7,823 bases of DNA from Acidobacteriota bacterium (GTDB lineage: Bacteria > Acidobacteriota > Terriglobia > Terriglobales > Acidobacteriaceae): positions 1-7,823 of the forward strand of contig JAJXYW010000049.1 of NCBI GenBank assembly GCA_021780415.1, read 5' to 3'. Below are positions 1 through 5,598 of this stretch, piece by piece. The position numbers were made by a program, and so were the translations under genes. A model generated the notes under the pieces. The model ran no database searches. It saw nothing but the letters and a program-made list of their open reading frames with translations, and had not been told where the DNA came from. Each line of letters begins with the position of its first letter. The stretch's first letter is position 1.

Positions 1-528
1 CGGTTCGGGATGCGGCTGCTGGTGGCGGCGCTCGCGATGCTGTTCGCGGCCAGCCTCGTGGCCTACCTCCTGATCCGCTCGCGCGCCCAGGCGTGGCCGC
101 CAACGGGGATGCCGCACCTGCCGGGCACGCTCTGGATCTCGACGCTCATCCTGCTCGCGAGCAGCGTCACGATGCAGGCGGCGGTGCGCGCCGCGCGGGC
201 CGGCCGCGTGGCGGCGCTGCGCGCGGACATGCTCATCACCACGCTGCTCGGCGTCGCGTTCCTCGCCTCGCAGACGCTCAACTGGTTCGCGCTCATCGCG
301 GAGAACCTCACCGCGAAGACCAACCTGTACGGCTTCACCTTCTACGTCCTCACCGGCCTGCACGCCGCACACGTCGTCGGCGGCCTGATCCCGCTCGCGG
401 TGGTCACAGCGCGCGCGTCCCGCGGCAGGTACTCGCGGGAGTTCCACCCGGGCGTGGAGTATTGCGCGATCTACTGGCACTTCCTCGACGCTGTATGGGT
501 CGTGATGTTCGCGCTGCTCATGGTCTAG
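1..528 (+). CDS. ctaE: Cytochrome c oxidase (heme-copper oxidase) subunit III, 5' partial
   Basis: Integral membrane subunit of the aa3-type terminal oxidase, which reduces O2 at the end of the respiratory chain; subunit III carries no metal and stabilises the catalytic subunits. The reading frame is open to base 1. The ATG at 10 aligns inside the first helix of the family (the segment beginning FGM), so the true start probably lies upstream. About five hydrophobic segments are visible, at roughly residues 5-25, 44-63, 77-98, 110-135 and 150-175, counting from base 1. Family hallmarks are the TGLHAAHVVGG stretch in the fourth helix and YWHFLDAVWVVMF near the C-terminus (Y158-W-H-F-L-D163). 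The roughly 175 residues present fit the short five-helix form (about 190-200) lacking only its N-terminus. Codons end almost always in G or C, so this is probably core genome. The ctaE symbol is by family; coxC or cyoC-like naming is possible. Confidence 0.9.
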   Translation, partial: RFGMRLLVAALAMLFAASLVAYLLIRSRAQAWPPTGMPHLPGTLWISTLILLASSVTMQAAVRAARAGRVAALRADMLITTLLGVAFLASQTLNWFALIAENLTAKTNLYGFTFYVLTGLHAAHVVGGLIPLAVVTARASRGRYSREFHPGVEYCAIYWHFLDAVWVVMFALLMV

Positions 529-652
529 GCGCTGCCGGCGTCGGACCTCTCGCTGCGTTGCGCTGCGCCGGTTCGCGTCCTCACGTAGCCTCCGGCTACG
601 CTCCGGTGCGACCGGCTTGCGCGCCTTGCGATAGGCCCAACGGCGGCAGCGC
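529..652. repeat. 124-base imperfect palindromic element
   Basis: The left arm (529-590) is the imperfect reverse complement of the right arm (594-652). The outermost 25 bases of the two arms match at 21 of 25 positions, starting with GCGCTGCCG. An inner block GCCGGT and the apical block CGTAGCC are also shared. The centre is a perfect hairpin, CGTAGCC-TCC-GGCTACG (584-600). The element begins at the base after the oxidase stop codon, so in RNA it would form a long stem that could terminate or protect the transcript. It resembles the dispersed palindromic repeats found between genes of GC-rich bacteria, but copy number cannot be seen in one window. Confidence 0.65.
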
Positions 653-722
653 GGCTACACGCCGCGAGTGGGGTTGGCCCTGCCTTCGGTGGAGCGATGG
701 CGTTCGGAGGGTAGGGGCGGGA

Positions 723-750
723 GGCCGCGCGGCTTGCAGCCGGCGCGGCC
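723..750. repeat. Strong GC hairpin, possible terminator without T-tract
   Basis: GGCCGCGC (723-730) pairs with GCGCGGCC (743-750), and the inner GGCT (731-734) pairs with AGCC (738-741) around a TGC loop, leaving one bulged G at 742. This makes a 12-bp stem. No T-run follows on either strand, so it is not a classical Rho-independent terminator. A structured-RNA or dispersed-repeat role is equally possible. Confidence 0.5.
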
Positions 751-791
751 CCTCTGGCGCAGCGTTCCCATCCACGCCTCCGTCTTCTCGG

Positions 792-819
792 TCCACGGAC
801 CACGGACCACGGGCCACGG
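792..819. repeat. Four tandem copies of the 7-mer NCCACGG
   Basis: The units are TCCACGG (792-798), ACCACGG (799-805), ACCACGG (806-812) and GCCACGG (813-819), contiguous and differing only in the first base. This is a short intergenic microsatellite-like array, 47 bp upstream of the chosen restriction-modification start. Because the unit is 7 bp, gain or loss of a copy would change promoter spacing, but no effect is shown here. Confidence 0.7.
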
Positions 820-822
820 TCT

Positions 823-837
823 CTCCGGGGCCCGGAG
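823..837. repeat. Perfect 7-bp inverted repeat upstream of the R-M gene
   Basis: CTCCGGG (823-829) and CCCGGAG (831-837) are exact reverse complements around one G. The site lies where the -35 region of the restriction-modification gene would be expected, so it could be an operator-like site. It could equally be a chance palindrome in GC-rich DNA. Confidence 0.35.
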
Positions 838-849
838 CCCGGTGTTTCG

Positions 850-858
850 TGCGACAAT
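850..858 (+). promoter_or_regulatory. Possible extended -10 element for a leaderless R-M transcript
   Basis: TGC-GACAAT (850-858) fits an extended -10 (TGn plus 4 of 6 matches to TATAAT) and ends 8 bases before the GTG at 867. Transcription would then begin at or next to that codon. There is no good -35 and no Shine-Dalgarno sequence before the GTG, which fits a leaderless message but does not prove it. Confidence 0.35.
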
Positions 859-866
859 CGGTGGCC

Positions 867-3797
867 GTGAGCGTGCAGGAGTTCATCGAAAAGTGGCGCA
901 AGGCCGAGCTGCGGGAGCGGCAGGCGTGCCACGAGCACTTCCTCGACCTCTGCGACCTGGTCGGCCACCCGAAGCCCGCCGCCGACGACCCGACGGGCGA
1001 GCGCTTCTGCTTCGAGCGCGGGGCGCGCAAGCTCGGCGGCGAGGACGGCTGGGCCGACGTCTGGAAGAAGGGGTACTTCGGCTGGGAGTACAAAGGCAAG
1101 CACAAGGACCTCCAGGCCGCCTACAAGCAGCTCAACGGTTACCGCGAGGACCTCGAGAACCCGCCGCTGCTCGTCGTCTGCGACATGGAGCGCATCGAGG
1201 TCCACACCAACTTCACCAACACCGACTCCCAGGTCCACGATCTGACGTTCGCAGCGCTCCAGACCCCGGAGGGGATGCGTACCTTGCGCGCCGTCTTCTT
1301 CGACCCCGAGAGCCTGCGGCCGAACCGGCGGCGTATCGAGATCACCGAGGCGGTCGCGCGTCAGGTCGGTCAGCTCGCGCTGGCGCTGCGCGGCCGCGGC
1401 GTCGAGCCGCACACCGCCGCCCGCTTCCTCGACCGCCTCGTCTTCTGCATGTTCGCCGAGGACGTGGGCCTGTTGCGCAAGGGCCTGTTCACCGAGGTGC
1501 TCGGCCGCGCCCGCCAGGACCCGGCGCGGCTGCGTCCGATGCTCGGGGACCTGTTCGCCAAAATGGCGACCGGTGGCTTCTTCGGCGCCGACGAGATCAA
1601 GCGCTTCAACGGCAACCTGTTCAACGATGCGGCGGTGGTCGAGCTGCAGCCGGACGAGATCGGCCTGCTCGACGCGGCGGCCAGGGCGGACTGGAGCGAC
1701 GTCGAGCCCGCGATCTTCGGGACGCTGTTCGAGCGCGGCCTCGACCCCGACAAGCGCTCGCAGATCGGCGCCCACTTCACCAGCCGCGAGGACATCGAGA
1801 CGCTCGTCGAGCCCGTCGTCATGCAGGCGTTGCGGCGCGAGTGGGACGAGCGCCGCACGACGGTCCTCAACGTCCTCGCCACCGGCAAGCGCAGCCCGAC
1901 CGGAAAGGAGAAGCCGCCGGCGGGAGCGGCGCTCGCGAAGGCCAGGCGGGAAGCGGACACGCTCGTGCGCAACTTCCTCGACCGCCTCACCACGGTCAAG
2001 GTGCTCGACCCCGCCTGCGGCTCCGGCAACTTCCTCTACGTCACCCTGCAGAAGCTGATGGGCCTCGAGCGCGAGGTCCTCAGCTTCGCCGCGGCGCACG
2101 GCGTGCCGAGCTTCATCCCCAAGGTGGACCCGCTGCAGCTCCACGGCATCGAGATCAACCCCTACGCCGCCGAGCTGGCGCAGATGGTCGTCTGGATCGG
2201 GTACCTGCAGGCGCTCGACCGCCAGGGGTTTCACCTCCCCGACGACCCGGTGCTCCGGCCGATGGACAGCATCGAGTGTCGCGACGCGATCCTCGACCTC
2301 ACCGACCCCGAGCACCCGAAGGAGCCCGACTGGCCGGCGGTGGACTACATCGTCAGCAACCCGCCGTTCCTTGGTGGCAAGATGCTCCGGCGCGGTTTGG
2401 GCGACTCCTACGTGGGGGCGCTATTCGAACTCTATGGGGATCGAATCCCGAATTTCAGTGACCTCTGCGGCTACTGGCTCGAGAAGGCCCGCTGTCATAT
2501 CGAGGAGACGAAGTGCCAGCGGGCCGGCATGCTTGCAACACAGGGAATTCGCGGAGGAGCGAATCGCAAGGTGCTCGAGCGCATCAAGAAAACCGGCGAC
2601 ATCTTTTTCGCGGTTAGCGACCGCGAATGGATCCTTGACGGTGCGAACGTTCACATCTCTATGATTGCCTTCGACAACGGTGACCAGACCAGTCGCCACC
2701 TCGATGGCTCACCCGTTGAAACGATCAACGCCAACCTCACATCTACCGCGGACCTCGCTGCTGCACGTCAACTCCCGGAGAACCATGACAAGGGGTTCTA
2801 TGCCGACGTTAAAGCAGGCCCGTTCGACCTTGAGGGTTCCTCTGCTTCTGTATTCCTAGCCGAACCAAACCCAAGCGGGCTTTCCAACAGTGATGTCCTC
2901 GTCCCGTGGCTCAATGGTAGCGACATCACGGGCCGGCCGCGTGGCCGCTGGGTGATCGACTTTGGGGTTAATCTCCCTCAAGGCCAGGCGGCACTCTACG
3001 AACGGCCGTTCGAAGTCGCTAGGAGACTCGTCCAGCCAATTCGTGCTCATGTGCGGCGCCCTCGATACCGAGACTTCTGGTGGCTACACGCGGAACCCTG
3101 TGCCTCGATGCGTGAGGCGATTCGCCCGCTGCACCGCTTCGCAGCGGCGCCCGCTACCGCGAAGCATCACCTCTTCGTGTGGATTGCGCAGCCAACGCTC
3201 CCCGATCATGCCCTGTTCGTTGTCGCCCGCTCCGACGACTACTTCTTCGGGGTGCTTCAGTCGCATCTCCACGAAGTGTGGGCGCTGCGGCTGGGGACGC
3301 GGCTCGAGACGCGTCCGCGGTACACGCCGACGACGTGCTTCGAGACGTTCCCGTTCCCGTGGCCGCCAGGGAAGGAGCCGCCGGGCGACCCGCGCGTGCA
3401 GGCGATCGCGGCGGCGGCGAAGGAGCTGGACGAGCTGCGCTGCAACTGGCTCAACCCGCGGGAGTGGACGCGCGAGGAGGTGCTCGAGTTCCCCGGCTCG
3501 GCCGACGGCCCGTGGGCGCGCTTCGTCCACAATCCCGACGCGCGCGGCATCGGCACCATCCGCTACCCGCGCACGGTTGCCAAGGACGCCGAGTGTGCGG
3601 TCAACCTCAAGGCCCGCACCCTGACCAACCTGTACAACCAGCGCCCGACCTGGCTCGCCCTCGCCCACGACAAGCTCGACGCCACCGTCTTCGCCGCCTA
3701 CGGCTGGGACCCCTCGCTCACCGACGAGCAACTCCTCGAATCCCTCCTCGCCCTCAATATCGCGCGCGCTACCCGAGATAAGGATCATCGAGGATAG
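867..3797 (+). CDS. MmeI-like Type IIL restriction-modification enzyme (fused nuclease-methyltransferase-TRD)
   Basis: Predicted single-chain enzyme of 976 residues (MmeI itself is 919) that methylates adenine on one strand of its target and cuts unmethylated DNA at a distance. Domain order matches MmeI: an N-terminal nuclease with D64-X9-E74-Y-K76, equivalent to the MmeI D-X9-EXK site; a helical connector; a gamma-class N6-adenine methyltransferase with the SAM motif DPACGSGNF (381-389) and catalytic NPPF (498-501); a target-recognition domain at roughly 610-830; and a C-terminal helical segment with YNQRPTWLALAHDKLD and AAYGW. All catalytic residues are present and the frame is intact. Four in-frame GTG codons lie at 849, 861, 867 and 873. 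I chose 867 because the protein then begins M-S-V-Q-E-F-I-E-K-W, as relatives do, and because of the -10-like site upstream. Codon usage in the middle third differs sharply from both flanks. Such genes are often annotated simply as class I SAM-dependent DNA methyltransferase. The recognition sequence cannot be read by eye. Confidence 0.93.
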   Translation: MSVQEFIEKWRKAELRERQACHEHFLDLCDLVGHPKPAADDPTGERFCFERGARKLGGEDGWADVWKKGYFGWEYKGKHKDLQAAYKQLNGYREDLENPPLLVVCDMERIEVHTNFTNTDSQVHDLTFAALQTPEGMRTLRAVFFDPESLRPNRRRIEITEAVARQVGQLALALRGRGVEPHTAARFLDRLVFCMFAEDVGLLRKGLFTEVLGRARQDPARLRPMLGDLFAKMATGGFFGADEIKRFNGNLFNDAAVVELQPDEIGLLDAAARADWSDVEPAIFGTLFERGLDPDKRSQIGAHFTSREDIETLVEPVVMQALRREWDERRTTVLNVLATGKRSPTGKEKPPAGAALAKARREADTLVRNFLDRLTTVKVLDPACGSGNFLYVTLQKLMGLEREVLSFAAAHGVPSFIPKVDPLQLHGIEINPYAAELAQMVVWIGYLQALDRQGFHLPDDPVLRPMDSIECRDAILDLTDPEHPKEPDWPAVDYIVSNPPFLGGKMLRRGLGDSYVGALFELYGDRIPNFSDLCGYWLEKARCHIEETKCQRAGMLATQGIRGGANRKVLERIKKTGDIFFAVSDREWILDGANVHISMIAFDNGDQTSRHLDGSPVETINANLTSTADLAAARQLPENHDKGFYADVKAGPFDLEGSSASVFLAEPNPSGLSNSDVLVPWLNGSDITGRPRGRWVIDFGVNLPQGQAALYERPFEVARRLVQPIRAHVRRPRYRDFWWLHAEPCASMREAIRPLHRFAAAPATAKHHLFVWIAQPTLPDHALFVVARSDDYFFGVLQSHLHEVWALRLGTRLETRPRYTPTTCFETFPFPWPPGKEPPGDPRVQAIAAAAKELDELRCNWLNPREWTREEVLEFPGSADGPWARFVHNPDARGIGTIRYPRTVAKDAECAVNLKARTLTNLYNQRPTWLALAHDKLDATVFAAYGWDPSLTDEQLLESLLALNIARATRDKDHRG
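2371..3279 (+). other. Codon-usage-shifted segment covering the TRD of the R-M gene
   Basis: Within the restriction-modification frame, codons ending in A or T are about 2 of 124 in 2001-2370 and only a handful of about 145 in 3282-3720. By my hand count they are about 87 of about 270 in 2460-3280. The shift starts just after the NPPF motif (ending 2369) and stops before the conserved C-terminal block, so it spans residues of about 502-805. This is the part that carries the late methyltransferase motifs and sequence recognition. The translation stays in frame and family-like throughout. I infer replacement of the specificity module by homologous recombination at conserved flanks. The edges are approximate, to about 30 bases. 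Confidence 0.7.
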
Positions 3798-3819
3798 GCC
3801 AGGACCAGTCCGGCCTTTT
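3796..3819 (+). terminator. Probable Rho-independent terminator overlapping the R-M stop codon
   Basis: AGGCC (3796-3800) pairs with GGCCT (3812-3816), and GGAC (3802-3805) pairs with GTCC (3808-3811), with one bulged A. TTTT follows (3816-3819). The stem begins inside the TAG stop (3795-3797). The T-run is short, so termination may be partial. Confidence 0.55.
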
Positions 3820-3870
3820 CAAACAGGAGTCGGCGCCGGGAAGCAGTCCTGACCAGAAACGAGGCGATTT

Positions 3871-4131
3871 ATGAGCGTCGATATAGCCGATTTCCTCAAC
3901 GTGCGGGGGCGCGCTTCTGAACTGGGGCTACAACTCACTTCGCAGCTCGCACTACTGCCCCGCCGTTTTGCAGAGACAGCCTCGCTGCAGGAGATTTCCC
4001 ACGAGGCAGAGGCAACGACTGTACGGAAAGTGCGCGCGGCGGCGGGACTGTCGGTGGAGCAGCTGGAACCGCCTTCTGCGCTGTCATGGGAGGACAGCCG
4101 AGTCGCCCAATGCGATCTACCTGAACGGTAG
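3871..4131 (+). CDS. Small uncharacterised protein, possibly C-terminally truncated
   Basis: 86 residues starting M-S-V-D-I-A-D-F-L-N-V-R. GAGG (3861-3864) lies 6 bases before the ATG, a good ribosome binding site. The first 65 or so residues look like a real soluble domain: an amphipathic N-terminus, an LALLPRRF motif, then TVRKVRAAAGL, which suggests a helical pair. From memory, this resembles the N-terminus of small uncharacterised proteins that continue for another 40-60 residues into a hydrophobic C-terminal part. Here the frame stops after a low-quality tail (from about residue 68), and its last 15 bp overlap the convergent DUF2971 gene. I therefore suspect loss of the C-terminal part at a rearrangement junction. 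The family match is weak evidence and no function can be given. Confidence 0.5.
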   Translation: MSVDIADFLNVRGRASELGLQLTSQLALLPRRFAETASLQEISHEAEATTVRKVRAAAGLSVEQLEPPSALSWEDSRVAQCDLPER

Positions 4132-5229
4132 GCTCGAGAGGCTAACCTCGACGTCGTGATACCCGCTGGCGCGCAACAGCTCGCGAAGCCCGTTTCGGAT
4201 CAGTTCTGCGTATGGGTTGGGACCCACTACGATTTCATGGAAAACCAGCCGGCTCTGCCGCTCGGCACGAACGCCGTCCCGGCGCATAAGGTCGGCCGTG
4301 GTGGTGTATGGCACCAAAACGTCTCCGCTGACGCGGAAGCGTTTCGCTACCCTCCCACGCAGCTTCGCAATCGGGCCCGTGGGATCCTCTTGGAACACAA
4401 ACCGGAACTCTCGCTCGTCGCTGAATGCCTCGTCCTTCATCATCGACAGCAGTTCAACGAAGTGCGCACGGGTGATCGACTCGTAGGCACTGGATTGCAC
4501 ATTGCCGGCCTCGCAATCCCGATCGCGGAGCGCTGCCCAGTCGTGAAAGAAGCCTTTAAGCAAACCTTCTTTGACCTCCGGATTGTAGATCACAGGAGCC
4601 GGGGAGAGCTCATGGGGGAATCCCAGGCCTTGGAGAAATGCAGATGGCTCGATGCCGATGGCGACCCCCGCGTGGTCACGCCCATAGCCCTTCCATTGCG
4701 TCAGGCTGTCACGCGCGGATGAAAGGCAGAACACACAGACCCGTGGTTGCCACCCGGGCGCAAGGTCGAGGAGCCCCCGGAGGGCCGTGGCGGTCTCGGG
4801 TGTTGCTCCGATTACCGCCGAATCAAAGACCCGGCGCGCGAGCTCAACGCCATGGCGTATCTCCGAGGCGTCATTCAGATATGCATAGTCCGTTAGCCAC
4901 AGCTCTTGCGTCTCGACAATGTTCTTGAACGCGGGCAGTGTGGTGTAGTGATATACGCAGTTTCCAGTCGCGACCGACCGCTGCACCCGCCCAAGCTCGT
5001 GGTTCCGTAGCTGAACCGCCACTTCCCACCAACCGCATTGCGGGTCGTGCCAGAAGTACCGTCGTCTCCCATCGAACGAATCCAGGGCCCCGCGCTCCCA
5101 GGTGATCCGGTCCGGTGAACCAGAGAGGTGCTCGACGAGGGTGTCCTTCTCGATGCCGTTCCGACAGCCGGCCCAAGGGCAGGGCAGCGAAGGTTCGAAA
5201 CCGCTGATATGCTCCGGGCAAAAGCTCAC
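4117..5229 (-). CDS. DUF2971 family protein with N-terminal Cys/His cluster
   Basis: 370 residues. The DUF2971 core runs from about residue 92 to about 300, with the family's blocks in order: YHYT (93-96), LWLTDYAYLNDASE (110-123), FCLSSARDSLTQWKGYG (167-183) followed by GVAIGI, and DEREFRF (271-277). Ahead of the core is an extension of about 90 residues with C4, H7, C17 and C22 (CPEH...CPWAGC), which could bind zinc. The start is GTG at 5229; a TAA lies in frame only three codons upstream (5239-5241), so no earlier start is possible. The ribosome site is weak, and a three-codon ATG-ACG-ATG-TGA reading frame overlaps the start. DUF2971 has no established biochemical role that I can state. 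Its YHYT and LND..E pattern recalls ADP-ribosyltransferase-like folds such as DarT, but that is inference. It converges on the small gene at 3871-4131. Confidence 0.85.
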   Translation of the reverse strand: MSFCPEHISGFEPSLPCPWAGCRNGIEKDTLVEHLSGSPDRITWERGALDSFDGRRRYFWHDPQCGWWEVAVQLRNHELGRVQRSVATGNCVYHYTTLPAFKNIVETQELWLTDYAYLNDASEIRHGVELARRVFDSAVIGATPETATALRGLLDLAPGWQPRVCVFCLSSARDSLTQWKGYGRDHAGVAIGIEPSAFLQGLGFPHELSPAPVIYNPEVKEGLLKGFFHDWAALRDRDCEAGNVQSSAYESITRAHFVELLSMMKDEAFSDEREFRFVFQEDPTGPIAKLRGRVAKRFRVSGDVLVPYTTTADLMRRDGVRAERQSRLVFHEIVVGPNPYAELIRNGLRELLRASGYHDVEVSLSSLPFR

Positions 5230-5598
5230 ATCGTCATCTTACGCGCCAGCGGCGCGGGTGCAAGGCCTGCGCTGCTTGAATGGATGTCAAATCTGTACCG
5301 AATGTCGCCGCCTCACCATCTTGATCTCCGATGAACCAAGCCTGTTAGGCAAACCGCCTCTCCGGTGCGTGGGTGGTCGGCCAGGCACGGGTTGGGGACG
5401 GCGGGCGAATGGCCGGTATTGCGCTGGCCATTGGCGCCCAGTGACCGGAGCCCGGCCATGTCGTTGGCGTGGTTTGCGCGATCCGCCTTGGCCACGCTAG
5501 GACGGCATCGGTGAGGCTGGTTCTTCTGGTCGGGGAAGGGGGAGAGGTGCTTGCCGGAATCCGTCCGAACCCAGGCCCGCGTTACCGACCCAAGAGCG
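5230..5598. other. Intergenic region between the TPR and DUF2971 genes
   Basis: 369 bp with no credible gene on either strand. The frames that cross it give low-complexity or antisense-like translations. It should hold the end of the TPR transcript and the promoter of the DUF2971 gene. On the minus strand there is an exact TTGACA (5285-5290), but no acceptable -10 at 16-18 bp. A 7-bp inverted repeat AATGGCC/GGCCATT (5408-5414 and 5426-5432, 11-nt loop) is present without a T-run. I see no tRNA and no CRISPR repeat. Confidence 0.6.
5242..5256. repeat. Perfect 6-bp inverted repeat in the DUF2971 leader
   Basis: CGCGCC (5242-5247) and GGCGCG (5251-5256) are reverse complements around AGC. The site sits 13-27 bp upstream of the DUF2971 GTG, so it could be an operator or an mRNA hairpin beside the ribosome site. 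A chance palindrome is possible at this GC content. Confidence 0.35.

Larger units (their letters stand above)
529..866. other. Intergenic region rich in palindromes and tandem repeats
   Basis: There is no convincing gene between the oxidase stop and the restriction-modification start. Frames are open here only because GC-rich DNA has few stops, and their translations are low-complexity Arg/Ala/Gly/Pro. The region holds a 124-base imperfect palindrome, a 12-bp hairpin, a four-unit 7-bp tandem repeat and a 15-base palindrome, each listed separately. This marks the boundary between the respiratory gene and the accessory genes. Confidence 0.75.

Noticed and set aside
93..866. Upstream extension of the R-M reading frame back to 93
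   Set aside because: The extension overlaps the oxidase gene, reads as low-complexity Arg/Ala/Gly/Pro, and matches nothing in the MmeI family before residue 1 at 867.
525..2315. 596-codon open frame on the minus strand
   Set aside because: It is antisense to the R-M gene, with an Arg/Val/Leu/Glu-rich composition typical of a GC-rich shadow frame.
668..2461. 597-codon plus-strand frame overlapping the R-M gene
   Set aside because: It is almost pure Arg/Ala/Pro/Gly and out of frame with a gene whose motifs are intact.
3084..3788. 234-codon minus-strand frame over the R-M 3' end
   Set aside because: Antisense shadow of the conserved C-terminal block; no domain is visible.
867..3797. BREX PglX or DISARM methyltransferase as the identity of the large gene
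   Set aside because: The N-terminal D-X9-EXK nuclease, the domain order and the C-terminal block match MmeI-like enzymes, and no other BREX or DISARM gene is present.
4156..4722. 188-codon plus-strand frame inside the DUF2971 gene
   Set aside because: Antisense to a gene with recognisable family blocks; its translation has no known motif.
5285..5290. Exact TTGACA on the minus strand as the DUF2971 promoter
   Set aside because: No acceptable -10 hexamer lies 16-18 bp downstream.
5408..5432. AATGGCC/GGCCATT hairpin as the TPR gene terminator
   Set aside because: It has a 7-bp stem with an 11-nt loop, no T-run, and lies about 170 bp past the stop; kept only as a note.
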